In this document: positions 20,216 through 29,340 of the stretch, in pieces
How positions within the stretch are numbered: the stretch's first letter is position 1
Layout of the letters: every line of letters begins with the position of its first letter
DNA from: a virus
Virus record (IMG/VR): IMGVR_UViG_3300031696_000001
Coordinates: 1-62,169 of that record
Direction: 5' to 3' (one strand)
DNA length: 62,169 nucleotides
Notes under the pieces: generated by a model
The model's database searches: none
What the model was told of the DNA's origin: nothing
Seen by the model: the letters and a program-made list of their open reading frames with translations, nothing else
Program-made: the position numbers and the translations under genes

Positions 20216-20619
20216 TAAAAAATATATTAGGAGGTTTGTTTGGTAAGGTTGTTGAGCATGCTGAAGGAATATTAGATGAGATTATTACTACAGATGAGGA
20301 GAGAGATAGAGCGAAGCTTGCTATAAAAAAAATTATGTTGGATGCCGAAAGAGAGGCTTTCAATAAAGAAGTAGAAGACCGAAAGGATGCAAGGTCATTA
20401 TATAAGGACGATGCTATTATTCAAAAAATATTAGCAGCACTTTTTACCTTAGGATACTTTGCACTTACCTACACTATGTTTAAGTATTTCGTTCTCCACG
20501 AAGTTATTTTATCTGAATATGAGATAGGATTTATATCTACTGTATTTGGGGCTATGTCCGCTAAGGTCAATACAATTATAGACTTTTTCTTTGGAGGTAG
20601 TAGTAAGCAAAATAAATAA
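20212..20619 (+). CDS. holin-like membrane protein (3TM-holin-related, 135 aa)
   Basis: A 135-residue protein. The N-terminal half is an amphipathic, charged helix (EERDRAKLAIKKIMLDAER). Two hydrophobic segments follow (IIQKILAALFTLGYFALTYT and IGFISTVFGAMSAKVNTI) and the end is DFFFGGSSKQNK. The order and the FG..SAK..TI.DFFFGSS ending match the 3TM holin family of phages and gene transfer agents. It follows the endolysin, completing a lysis cassette. Confidence 0.75.
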   Translation: MIKNILGGLFGKVVEHAEGILDEIITTDEERDRAKLAIKKIMLDAEREAFNKEVEDRKDARSLYKDDAIIQKILAALFTLGYFALTYTMFKYFVLHEVILSEYEIGFISTVFGAMSAKVNTIIDFFFGGSSKQNK

Positions 20620-20640
20620 AACATATTCCAATCTTTTTAT

Positions 20641-20648
20641 TATCTTTG
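20641..20648 (+). promoter_or_regulatory. promoter box before the tail-fibre block
   Basis: TATCTTTG 32 bases before the start of the 84-residue gene, with an A/T leader ending attaataaaatctattaaa. Confidence 0.75.
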
Positions 20649-20680
20649 TAAAAAATTAATTATTAATAAAATCTATTAAA

Positions 20681-20935
20681 ATGAAAAAGATCGAAGAACA
20701 AGAGTTAGCACAATTACAAGAATTAAATAATGAATTTTCTAAATTAAAAACCAATTTAGGGGATTTAGAATTACAGAAGCATGGTATTTGCTTAAGAGTA
20801 GAAGGAATAAAAAGTGAATTTCAAATTTGCGAAAAATCTTTAATGGAAAAGTATGGTGATAACTCTGTAATTAACTTAGAGACTGGAGAGGTAAAAGAAA
20901 AAGAAGAAGAAGCTGAAGTAATAGAGAGTAAGTAA
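20681..20935 (+). CDS. coiled-coil protein (84 aa)
   Basis: An 84-residue acidic protein, almost entirely helical: ELAQLQELNNEFSKLKTNLG and further heptads, then KYGDNSVINLETGEVKEKEE and a Glu-rich tail. It is first in the tail-fibre transcript and could be a fibre chaperone or a structural rod. No family is firmly recognised. Confidence 0.65.
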   Translation: MKKIEEQELAQLQELNNEFSKLKTNLGDLELQKHGICLRVEGIKSEFQICEKSLMEKYGDNSVINLETGEVKEKEEEAEVIESK

Positions 20936-20941
20936 AACTTA

Positions 20942-21697
20942 ATGAGAATTCAAACATACCCTATAGCTGCAGATATAAAAACTGGAGATAAGTGGATTGG
21001 AACTAAAGAAGGAACCAATGCTACTAAAAATTTCTCTGTTAAAGAAGTCATTGATTTTTTAAATGAAACTTCATCTGTTGATTCTCAAACTTTAAGGTAT
21101 AAGTTTCAATTTTTAAATTTATCTGGAGTAGGGCCTGATCTTGTAAGGGAAAAAGGAACAATATCTTTTAAGCCACAACTACCAGCACCTCCAGGTAAAA
21201 CAATATCGTTAAATTCTGATTTAGAGATTCTTCTTAGTAATTATTCTCTAAAGTATCTATCTCAGCCATTATCTCCAGACATATCTTCTTTTTATACTAA
21301 ATTAATTGATTCACGTGTTTTTTTAACTAATACAGAGGATATCACTCAATTTGGAGTTTATACTTGGGCTAATGCTGTTCAAAATGCAGCAGAACCTAAT
21401 TTTACTGACGTAAGTTTAACTAAAATACAAGGTCAAGGTGACCTTATAGCGGGTAAACAATATTTCATATCTTTGCTGCAATGGGATCCAGCTAATGATA
21501 CAGATAAAAATTTCGTTTTTGATCAAGCAATACCTTCTGCAGTATGGACGGTACAGCATAATTTAAATAAATTTTGTTCTGTTACAGTAGTAAATTCCTT
21601 TGATGAAACAGTTTTTGGCAACGTAGAATATATAGATAAAAATAATTTAACAATAACATTTGCATCTCCTTTTTCTGGAGAAGCATTTTGTAACTAA
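20942..21697 (+). CDS. tail-fibre-like structural protein (251 aa)
   Basis: A 251-residue protein. The N-terminal segment (TYPIAADIKTGDKWIGTKEG then NFSVKEVIDFLN) resembles the start of the 920-residue fibre (VYPTVLPASNDLLIATDVSN ... TFLVSSL), suggesting a shared virion-docking domain. The C-terminal part (WTVQHNLNKFCSVTVVNSF, NVEYIDKNNLTITFASPFSG) is a fibre-type beta domain. It is the first of four fibre genes in a row. Confidence 0.7.
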   Translation: MRIQTYPIAADIKTGDKWIGTKEGTNATKNFSVKEVIDFLNETSSVDSQTLRYKFQFLNLSGVGPDLVREKGTISFKPQLPAPPGKTISLNSDLEILLSNYSLKYLSQPLSPDISSFYTKLIDSRVFLTNTEDITQFGVYTWANAVQNAAEPNFTDVSLTKIQGQGDLIAGKQYFISLLQWDPANDTDKNFVFDQAIPSAVWTVQHNLNKFCSVTVVNSFDETVFGNVEYIDKNNLTITFASPFSGEAFCN

Positions 21698-21709
21698 CAA
21701 AAAAAGATA

Positions 21710-23605
21710 ATGGCAATTAAGTTTTTAGACAATTTAGACCTAACAGGACTACAAATAACCAAAGTAAGACTACAAAACTCAGCAGGTACTCCTGGAACAA
21801 ATCTTGGTGGAGGACAAATAGTATATGATTCAACTGCGGGTACTATAAAGTACTACGATGATGTAACTAATGCTTGGATTGAGTTAGATGGGGAAGGTTC
21901 TGGTGGTACAGTTACCTCTGTTGGTGGAGGTACCTCTACATTTGTTACCAATACAGTTACTAATGGTTCATCTAATGCAGTATTAACGTCTACATTAAGT
22001 GCTACTGGAACTCCAAATTCAACAACTTTCTTAAGAGGTGATAACAGTTGGGCAACTATCCCAGCAGCAATGAGTTTTTCTATCTCGGATGGATCTGCTT
22101 CTTATACTGTTACTCAAGGGGATACTGTTACGTTATCAAGTCCAAATAGTACAATATCTATAAGTGCAGCAGTAGCTGACACAATAAAGCTTGACTTAAC
22201 AGCTTCAGGAGTAACAGCAGGAGCTTATACTTCAGCAAATATTACAGTAGATACTTTTGGTAGAGTTACAGCAGCCTCTTCAAGTGGTGGAGGAACAATG
22301 ACATCATGGAAAATTGGTTCAACAAGTGGTGCTGATCAAACAGTTAGTAATGGTGAGGTAGTTGATGTTGTTGGTGGAACAGCAATATCAGGAACTATAG
22401 CTGGTACTCGAACTGTAACTCTTAATCATGATGCATTTGGTACAGCAGCAACATTCGCTTATCCATCTTCAGTTACAACTAATAGTACTGGTCACATAAC
22501 TTCTATAACTGCAGGTTCTGCTCCAGGGACAATGTCAAGTTTTACATTAACTGGTGATACTGGTACTTCTCAGACTGTAGGTAACGGACAAACGGTAAGT
22601 TTACTGGGTTCTGTAGGAATAGACACAGTGGTTAGTAATACAGATACTGTAACAGTTAACTTAGACTTAAACGAATTAGTTACAACATCAACATGGACTC
22701 AAGCTTCTGATTTTTTAACTGTAGTTGATGGAGGTAATAATAGAAAAATATTATCAGGTAATATCCCAATAAATGATTGGGGAACTGCTGATGGTAATAT
22801 TTCAATGGATGGAAATAAATTTACAGGGCTTGGAGCTGGTACTGCTGGTAGTGATTCAGTTAATTTATCACAAGTTCAAGCTTTAGTTGCAGGTGTTGGT
22901 GTATTCCAAGGAGCATATAATGCAACTACTAACTCTCCAGCATTAACTGGAAGTAGTAATGTGGCTCTTACAACAGGTGATTACTTTGTTGTATCAGTAG
23001 ACGGTACTAATGCAGTATTAGGAACACTTGAAGTTGGTGATTTAATATTTGCTAATAATAATATTGCAGCGAATTCTTCTCCAGCTATTGCTAATTATAC
23101 AGTAGTAATTCAAGACGCAAACATTGCAGGTGCAGGATCGACAGATGGAGGTACTGAAAAAGGTGTTGCTGGATTTGACTCTGCAAACTTTACTGTATCG
23201 GCTAATGGATGGGTTCAATTAGGAACTTCAGGCGTAACTGCTGGTGTTTACGGATCAGCTTCATCAGTTGGAAAATTCACTGTAGATGCTGAAGGGTTAA
23301 TAACATTAGCATCAAATCAAGCAATAGATATAGCAGCATCACAGGTTCAGAACTTTTGTACTGAGGTTGAATCATGTATCTCAACTGCTACAACTAAAAA
23401 CGGAATTCTTGGAGCTGGAACTTCCTTTCCAATTACTCATAATTTTGGAACAAGAGCGGTTCAGGTAGAGGTGTACTTAAATAGTGGTAATTACGATACT
23501 GTTTATGCAAGGGTAATAAGACAATCTGTAAATGCAATAACAATTACGGTAGCAGCGTCAGTAACGGCAAATACATTAGCATATAGTATAATTAAAGCAG
23601 CATAA
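21710..23605 (+). CDS. tail fibre protein (631 aa)
   Basis: A 631-residue Gly/Ser/Thr-rich protein with low-complexity beta repeats. The start LDNLDLTGLQITKVRLQNSA, with GGGQIVYDSTAGTIKYYDD, is a fibre attachment domain common in Bacteroidota phages. Residues about 100-115 hold TTFLRGDNSWATI, the module repeated in the 920-residue fibre. The C-terminus carries NGILGAGTSFPITHNFGTRA and a YARVIRQ beta domain that may be the receptor-facing knob. Confidence 0.8.
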   Translation: MAIKFLDNLDLTGLQITKVRLQNSAGTPGTNLGGGQIVYDSTAGTIKYYDDVTNAWIELDGEGSGGTVTSVGGGTSTFVTNTVTNGSSNAVLTSTLSATGTPNSTTFLRGDNSWATIPAAMSFSISDGSASYTVTQGDTVTLSSPNSTISISAAVADTIKLDLTASGVTAGAYTSANITVDTFGRVTAASSSGGGTMTSWKIGSTSGADQTVSNGEVVDVVGGTAISGTIAGTRTVTLNHDAFGTAATFAYPSSVTTNSTGHITSITAGSAPGTMSSFTLTGDTGTSQTVGNGQTVSLLGSVGIDTVVSNTDTVTVNLDLNELVTTSTWTQASDFLTVVDGGNNRKILSGNIPINDWGTADGNISMDGNKFTGLGAGTAGSDSVNLSQVQALVAGVGVFQGAYNATTNSPALTGSSNVALTTGDYFVVSVDGTNAVLGTLEVGDLIFANNNIAANSSPAIANYTVVIQDANIAGAGSTDGGTEKGVAGFDSANFTVSANGWVQLGTSGVTAGVYGSASSVGKFTVDAEGLITLASNQAIDIAASQVQNFCTEVESCISTATTKNGILGAGTSFPITHNFGTRAVQVEVYLNSGNYDTVYARVIRQSVNAITITVAASVTANTLAYSIIKAA

Positions 23606-23618
23606 ATAAATTTAAATA

Positions 23619-24698
23619 ATGGCAATAGTATTTAAGGATGATATTGAAGTGCCAGATATACAGGTTGGCGGATTAGCTTTAGGAACTTTAGCATTCTCAA
23701 GCGCTACAATTCCTACTAATAACAATCAAATAACCAATGGAGCTGGTTATGTAACTTCAAGCGGAAACACAACTATAGGTATTAATCAAAATAATACTCT
23801 TAACACTTCTACTGTATTTGCAACTTTAAACTTTACAAATGGTGTAGCTACATCTGCAACAACAAGAACTCTAACACTTGGAAACCTTGGATTTACAGGA
23901 GCAACTAATGCTAATTATATAACTAATAATAATCAGTTAAGTAACGGTGCTGGTTATACTACAAATACAGGAACAGTTACAGCAGTAACGGGTACATCTC
24001 CTGTTGTATCATCAGGAGGCACAACTCCAGCAATTTCAATGCCAGCTGCAACTTCATCAGCTAATGGTTACTTAACAAGTGCTGATTGGCAACTTTTTAA
24101 TAATAAGACTTCTAATGTAGGTACTATTACTAATGTTATTGCGGGATCAGGATTGAGTGGCGGAGGAACATCTGGTGCAGTTACACTAAACGCAACAGGT
24201 CCGTCAGGAGATAAAGGATCTTTTTATCCTACATCAACGCAATCAATTGGTTCTGGAGGTTCTGTGTTATCAAGAACAACATTATTATTACCAGGAAATA
24301 GTATTGTTGCTGTAAATATGTCATCTAATTCAAATGGAAATGAAATTACAGTTGATAATACACAAACTATAGAAATTAATTTAAATTTTGCAAGTATTGC
24401 AAGTACAAATCCTAATAGAATATTAGCCGCAGCTGTTGTTCAGAAACTAAATGATTCAGGAGAAAGGTGGGAAGATATACAAGGAACAGAGGTTTATAAT
24501 TATGATAGAGGAGTTGGTCAAGCCAGCTCATCATATGGGTATATATATGCGGGAAGTGGTTCAAGCACTGTTTTAGAAGATATAGAACAAGAAAGTTCTA
24601 AATTTAGGGTACAATTTTGGATAGAAGGTAGAGCTTCAACAGGAACGGGGATCACAACTGTTATTACTGGATGTCGACTATCAATAAAAGGAGTATAG
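23619..24698 (+). CDS. tail fibre protein (359 aa)
   Basis: A 359-residue protein starting MAIVFKDDIEVPDIQVGG, a short virion-docking segment. It continues with NNNQITNGAGYVTS and NYITNNNQLSNGAGYTTN, duplicated inside the protein, and a collagen-like/trimerisation type stretch (SGLSGGGTSGAVTLNATGP). The C-terminal 120 residues differ (EDIEQESSKFRVQFWIEGRA) and are probably the tip. Confidence 0.75.
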   Translation: MAIVFKDDIEVPDIQVGGLALGTLAFSSATIPTNNNQITNGAGYVTSSGNTTIGINQNNTLNTSTVFATLNFTNGVATSATTRTLTLGNLGFTGATNANYITNNNQLSNGAGYTTNTGTVTAVTGTSPVVSSGGTTPAISMPAATSSANGYLTSADWQLFNNKTSNVGTITNVIAGSGLSGGGTSGAVTLNATGPSGDKGSFYPTSTQSIGSGGSVLSRTTLLLPGNSIVAVNMSSNSNGNEITVDNTQTIEINLNFASIASTNPNRILAAAVVQKLNDSGERWEDIQGTEVYNYDRGVGQASSSYGYIYAGSGSSTVLEDIEQESSKFRVQFWIEGRASTGTGITTVITGCRLSIKGV

Positions 24699-24713
24699 TA
24701 AATTTATTTTTAT

Positions 24714-24721
24714 TATCTTTG
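24714..24721 (+). promoter_or_regulatory. promoter box of the 920-residue fibre gene
   Basis: TATCTTTG 14 bases before the ATG at 24736. The gene can therefore be transcribed separately from the fibre genes upstream. Confidence 0.7.
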
Positions 24722-24735
24722 TAAAAAACTAAGTA

Positions 24736-27498
24736 ATGGCAAAAATAGAAAATACCACCGTATATCCTACGGTACTTCCTGCATCAAATGACTTACTAAT
24801 TGCAACTGATGTTAGTAATGATAACGCAACCGTTACATTTTTAGTAAGTAGTTTAACAGGGGCTGGAGGAGTTGCTCAAGATTTACAATCAGTTTTAACT
24901 ACTGGTAATACCGCAGTAGAAGATATTAACCTTACGGGTAACATAATAGTTACAGGTATGGTTCAGCCTACTACTATAGGAGCTAATAATGGAGTGGGTA
25001 CGGCAGGGCAGGTTTTAAGTTCTACTGGTGCAGGATTACAGTGGATTGCTGCGGCTGGGGCTACTAATCAAAGCTTAGATCAAACGCTAACAGTAGGGAA
25101 TACATCTTCACAAAACATAATATTAAACAGTGGTATATTTACAGCAAATGGAGTAGGTAGTGGAGTAGCTATAAACTCTGCTGGAACTTTAACAAATGCA
25201 GGAGTTAGTACATTCACAGGTAATGTAAATATTAATTCTACAGACTTAATTTTTAACACTACAGGTCAAATAAGTGCTGGGGGATCAACAGGTACAGTAG
25301 GGCAATGGTTAGTATCTACAGGCACAGGATTAGAGTGGTCAAGTTCTATACCATCAGCATCTTGCTGCCCTTTACAGTCTACTTTACTTGGAGGAAATAC
25401 CGCTAATAATATTGGAATAATATTCACAGGAACAAGTACAACATCATTTACGGCTAACAATAGTATAACTTCATTAGGAACAAATTCTTGGGGAGGACAG
25501 AATACATTTAGTGGACCAATAATATTATCATCAACAGTTTCTGACGGTACTACTATTGGAACAGCTGGGCAGGTGTTATCATCAACAGGATCTGGAGTTT
25601 CATGGATTACACCAGCATCAAGTACAAACACATTACAACAAGTATTAGATGCGGGTAATACCGCTACAGGAACTAATGCACTTATAAATATAACAGGTTC
25701 TCTTACTGCTGGTACTATATTAGATACATCTTTATCTCCTGGAGGATCAGGTCAAATATTAAGCTCAACAGCAACTGGATTATCTTGGGTGAATATAGCT
25801 TGCTGTAATTTAGATAATACTCTATCAATGGGTAATACCTCTGCTCAAAGTATACTTTTAACAGGAACTTCAACTTTAACTGTACCAAAAGTTATCCCTG
25901 CAAGCATACAAGATACGGGAGGATCTATAGGAGCAAACGGTCAGGTTTTAGGAATTTTAGGAGGTGTTCTTTCATGGGTTTCTCCAGGTTTGGTAGATAC
26001 TACTTATACTTATGACGTGCCAAATGGAACAACTTCTCTAAGTTTATTAGATAGCAATGCGGGAGTTCAAGATATTAGCTTAACAGCAACAGCACCAGGC
26101 CTAACAATTACAAGAAATAGTTCGTCACAATTAACATTCAAAAATACTGGTACAACTTCTTTAATTGCAAATACTTCATTACTTAACACAACTGCAATTG
26201 TTGAGGGTTGTACAATTAATAATACAGCTGGATCCGCATCTACAATTACCTTATTAAGATATAATGGTGGTTCAAATATAGGTATGGTTCCTACAGGAGG
26301 AAATAATACAACATTCCTAAGGGGTGATGGTACATGGCAACCTGGAGCTGGTGGTGTAACATCATTAAATTTAACAACAGCAATACCCTCAGTAAATTCA
26401 TCTCCATTAGCACTTAATGCAACAACAGGAGCGGTTGTAATTACTCCTAAAACGTATGCTGGAGGTGGTTCTATAGGTTTTGTTCCACTTGGCGGAACTG
26501 CTACTACTTTTTTAAGGGGTGATGGTACATGGCAAGTAATTGGTGCAGGTGCAGGTGTAACTACTTTATCTTTAACTACAACTTCTGGACTAACATCACC
26601 TGTATCAGGTAGTATAGGTGGGGCTACATTAACTTTGAATTCAAATGTATTTGGTGGATCTAATCTTGTAGGATATGTTCCAGATTCATCAGCTTCAGAT
26701 CAAAGCACAACATTCTTAAGAGCAGATGGTAGTTGGGTAACCCCTGTAGGTTCGGGTGTTCAGTCCGTAACTCAGACTTTAGGAAATAATAATACTGCTC
26801 CATTGAATGCTTCAATTGCTGGTACTGTATTGAGTCTTCAAAACAATGTATTTAGTGGATCTAATTTTGTAGGATATGTTCCATCTTCAATAGCATCTTC
26901 ACAAACAACAACTTTCTTAAGGGCAGATGGTACATGGGCAACACCAGCAGGAGGAGCAGGAGGAGCAGGAGGATATATAGAAAGATTTACTTTTTCTGCT
27001 GTTAATACAAATTTTAATCAATCCTTTGGATTTCATTCTTTTGGTAATGTTCTGCAAAATGGATTTAATTCACTTAGAGCGGATACTCTTGTCTCAATTG
27101 GATCTCCAAATGCTCCAAATAATTGGAATGATATAGAATTAATAGGAGGTACAGTTTTTTCAAATGATTATACAGGTGAAGGTTCATGTGCAGCTGGCGC
27201 AGAGGGAAGTAAAGTATGTTCTGCTCATATTACAGGTGTTGCAAATAACGAACTTTCCCTTACTTTTGACTTATATAAACTTGATTTATGTAACGGAGAA
27301 GTTGCAACTGGAGTAGGTACAGTTACGGTACCAGTGGGAGGTGGTAAATTTTGTGCAGACTTTACTGCTCTTGGAGGAGGGGCTTTAAATATAAGTTTAA
27401 CACAAACACAAAGTCTTGTTTTTACTGTAAGGGGGGATAATGCGACTGTAAGTATACAAGGTTATGTTTCTATGCATATTGTACCTTTTGCAACATAA
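24736..27498 (+). CDS. large modular tail fibre (920 aa)
   Basis: A 920-residue protein built of repeats. Five modules of the kind L..L..GNT...I.LTG ... G..GQVLSSTG.GL.W lie at about residues 50-104, 114-201, 213-291, 300-351 and 359-414. The second half holds four copies of TTFLRGDGTWQ or TTFLRADGTWA. The C-terminal 190 residues change to a non-repeated domain with Cys (GEGSCAAGAEGSKVCSAHIT), probably the receptor-binding tip. Identical repeats can recombine, so the number of modules may vary between relatives. Confidence 0.85.
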   Translation: MAKIENTTVYPTVLPASNDLLIATDVSNDNATVTFLVSSLTGAGGVAQDLQSVLTTGNTAVEDINLTGNIIVTGMVQPTTIGANNGVGTAGQVLSSTGAGLQWIAAAGATNQSLDQTLTVGNTSSQNIILNSGIFTANGVGSGVAINSAGTLTNAGVSTFTGNVNINSTDLIFNTTGQISAGGSTGTVGQWLVSTGTGLEWSSSIPSASCCPLQSTLLGGNTANNIGIIFTGTSTTSFTANNSITSLGTNSWGGQNTFSGPIILSSTVSDGTTIGTAGQVLSSTGSGVSWITPASSTNTLQQVLDAGNTATGTNALINITGSLTAGTILDTSLSPGGSGQILSSTATGLSWVNIACCNLDNTLSMGNTSAQSILLTGTSTLTVPKVIPASIQDTGGSIGANGQVLGILGGVLSWVSPGLVDTTYTYDVPNGTTSLSLLDSNAGVQDISLTATAPGLTITRNSSSQLTFKNTGTTSLIANTSLLNTTAIVEGCTINNTAGSASTITLLRYNGGSNIGMVPTGGNNTTFLRGDGTWQPGAGGVTSLNLTTAIPSVNSSPLALNATTGAVVITPKTYAGGGSIGFVPLGGTATTFLRGDGTWQVIGAGAGVTTLSLTTTSGLTSPVSGSIGGATLTLNSNVFGGSNLVGYVPDSSASDQSTTFLRADGSWVTPVGSGVQSVTQTLGNNNTAPLNASIAGTVLSLQNNVFSGSNFVGYVPSSIASSQTTTFLRADGTWATPAGGAGGAGGYIERFTFSAVNTNFNQSFGFHSFGNVLQNGFNSLRADTLVSIGSPNAPNNWNDIELIGGTVFSNDYTGEGSCAAGAEGSKVCSAHITGVANNELSLTFDLYKLDLCNGEVATGVGTVTVPVGGGKFCADFTALGGGALNISLTQTQSLVFTVRGDNATVSIQGYVSMHIVPFAT

Positions 27499-27523
27499 AT
27501 AAAAATAAATTAAATTAAATGAA

Positions 27524-27742
27524 ATGGACATTAGAAAAATATCAATTGGCGCAGACTATAAGTCAGGCGCAATGCACTATATTGTAGGGCAAGACGTCTT
27601 AGGGGGGTCACATAAAATACATCTTATTCAGCATGTAGAGAGTTCATATAAAATATGGATTCAAAAAGGTGATGTTATTTATGTATGGAAAGAATTTTTA
27701 ACTACACTACCAATATCGTTAGAGTTTAATATAAACTTTTAA
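27524..27742 (+). CDS. small conserved protein (72 aa)
   Basis: A 72-residue protein, IRKISIGADYKSGAMHYIVGQDVLGG then an aromatic beta-rich end. The pattern IGADYKSGAMHY.VGQ is seen near morphogenesis genes of related phages; function unknown. Its stop shares a base with the next start. Confidence 0.7.
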   Translation: MDIRKISIGADYKSGAMHYIVGQDVLGGSHKIHLIQHVESSYKIWIQKGDVIYVWKEFLTTLPISLEFNINF

Positions 27743-28305
27743 TGAGGTCTCCATATAACTTTATTGTTACCCCCTTAAATAATAAGAGGTATGACAATAC
27801 AAAAGAAATAGGTAATACTGAATTTATTACAAGCGTTTCTGAAGAAGACCATATTGCATCTAATAGATTAGCTACAGTTATATCCTTACCTATAAATTAT
27901 AATGGACCTATAAAAAAAGGAGACACTTTATTAGTTCACCATAATGTATTTAAGTTTTATAATGACGTAAAGGGTAGGCGAAAAAGTGGACGTAGTTTTC
28001 TAAAAGACAATTTATTCTTAGTAGACCCTGATCAATTCTTTTTATATAAGCAAGATGATAATTGGAAGGCTTGGGGTAAATATTGTTTTATAAAACCAAT
28101 GTCTACTAAAGATTCTTATCTATTTAAAAATTGTAAAGAGGAGCCATTGTTTGGTACGGTAAAATATATTAATCAAGAACTATTAGATTTAGGAGTAAGC
28201 GTTGGAGATCAAATATCATTTACTCCAGAAAGTGAATATCCATTTACTGTGGATGATGAAAAACTATATAGAATGTTTACTAATAATATAACTATGGTAT
28301 TATGA
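27742..28305 (+). CDS. conserved hypothetical protein, possible GroES-like barrel (187 aa)
   Basis: A 187-residue protein. The segment VISLPINYNGPIKKGDTLLVHHNVF resembles the strand pattern of GroES/gp31-like co-chaperonins (K.GD.vlv), and EYPFTVDDEKLYRMF lies near the end. The similarity is weak and could be chance. It overlaps the oxygenase gene by ATGA and precedes it in all likelihood as a partner. Confidence 0.65.
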   Translation: MRSPYNFIVTPLNNKRYDNTKEIGNTEFITSVSEEDHIASNRLATVISLPINYNGPIKKGDTLLVHHNVFKFYNDVKGRRKSGRSFLKDNLFLVDPDQFFLYKQDDNWKAWGKYCFIKPMSTKDSYLFKNCKEEPLFGTVKYINQELLDLGVSVGDQISFTPESEYPFTVDDEKLYRMFTNNITMVL

Positions 28306-28877
28306 TATATACTTTAGATAATTTTATAGATAAAGATTTATTTAAAATTGCTACTGATTATTTAAATAAAGGAGATTTTTTAAAACATACTGTAGGAGAA
28401 AAAGACTTTTACGTACAGGAATCTCCAGAGTCATTCGATAACTACGTTTTAAGGAAGTTAGGGCTAATGGAAGGTAAGTCATTAGAAAAGATATTAAGCT
28501 TCTTTAGAGTGTCTACAGATGAGTTAGACAACACTTGGCGTATACATTCGGATTTAAATATAAAAGGAGAAAAGCCAGATAGAGCAGCGGTTATTTATAT
28601 GTCTCCAAGAGAAAGGGAGGAGCTTCATGGTACAGCGTTTTGGGAACATGAGGTGTATGGTGATAGTTTACCTTCTCATATAACGGATGAAGAATATGAT
28701 AGAACTCTAAGAAAAGATTCAGAGGAATTAGATATGTGGAGATTAGTTTCTGTTTCTGGATATAAGCAAAACAGAATAATATCTTATCCTGCTAATTACT
28801 TTCATAGTAAGTATCCTAATAAGTCTTGGAAAGAAGGAAGACAGGTATATGTAATATTTTATAAATTTAAAAATTAA
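28302..28877 (+). CDS. putative 2OG-Fe(II) oxygenase
   Basis: A 191-residue protein with the iron-site pattern of 2-oxoglutarate oxygenases: WRIHSDLNI (His 82-x-Asp 84), AAVIYMSP strand, then SYPANYFHSKYP (distal His 168) and GRQVYVIFY (Arg 180, the 2OG salt bridge). Comparable proteins in phages hydroxylate proteins or nucleotides. Its position just before the packaging genes suggests a virion or head substrate, by inference only. Confidence 0.75.
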   Translation: MIYTLDNFIDKDLFKIATDYLNKGDFLKHTVGEKDFYVQESPESFDNYVLRKLGLMEGKSLEKILSFFRVSTDELDNTWRIHSDLNIKGEKPDRAAVIYMSPREREELHGTAFWEHEVYGDSLPSHITDEEYDRTLRKDSEELDMWRLVSVSGYKQNRIISYPANYFHSKYPNKSWKEGRQVYVIFYKFKN

Positions 28878-28880
28878 ATC

Positions 28881-29081
28881 ATGGGAGTGCAAAAAAACAT
28901 CGGACTATTAAAATCTAAGAACGATCAGGTAACAGAAAATTTAAAAATGTTAATTATTGAAGAGCAAAAAACAAGAGAGCTTGTTGTTGGCTGTTTAGAA
29001 TTATTAAAATTAATGCCAGGATATGATAAAGCATTAGAGCAATTAACAGAAAGAAATGAAGATGGACATAAGAGAGATTAA
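28881..29081 (+). CDS. small coiled-coil protein (66 aa)
   Basis: A 66-residue helical protein starting MGVQKNIGLLKSKNDQVTEN. It lies three bases after the oxygenase gene and overlaps the next gene. It may belong to the terminase complex, but no family is recognised. Confidence 0.6.
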   Translation: MGVQKNIGLLKSKNDQVTENLKMLIIEEQKTRELVVGCLELLKLMPGYDKALEQLTERNEDGHKRD

Positions 29082-29340
29082 GATAAGTATAATAGAGGCT
29101 GGAGAAAAAGCAGTTAAGCAACTTGTAAAGGTTGCTAAGGCTGAAATTATAAAGGTTGATGCAGAAGATCCTTTAGCTGCTGATAAATTAAAGAATGCTG
29201 CAGCTACTAAGAAGTTAGCTATCTTTGATGCTTTTGAGATACTTAAAAGAATTGAAGAAGAAAAAGCGTTGTTAGATGGAAAGGTAGCTGATAAAAAAAC
29301 TAATACCCCAAAAGGATTTGCAGAGTCAAGATCAAAATAA
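29056..29340 (+). CDS. putative small terminase-like protein (94 aa)
   Basis: A 94-residue helical protein: EIKISIIEAGEKAVKQLVKV, AEDPLAADKLKNAAATKKLA, then a Lys-rich tail. It sits directly upstream of, and overlaps, the large terminase gene, the usual place for the small subunit. The sequence has no obvious helix-turn-helix, so the role rests on position. An ATG two codons later is a possible start. Confidence 0.5.
   Translation: MKMDIREIKISIIEAGEKAVKQLVKVAKAEIIKVDAEDPLAADKLKNAAATKKLAIFDAFEILKRIEEEKALLDGKVADKKTNTPKGFAESRSK

Noticed and set aside
25266-25631. 121-residue leftward ORF within the fibre gene
   Set aside because: Antisense shadow of repetitive Gly/Ser/Thr codons; no promoter box, no leader and no neighbours on that strand.
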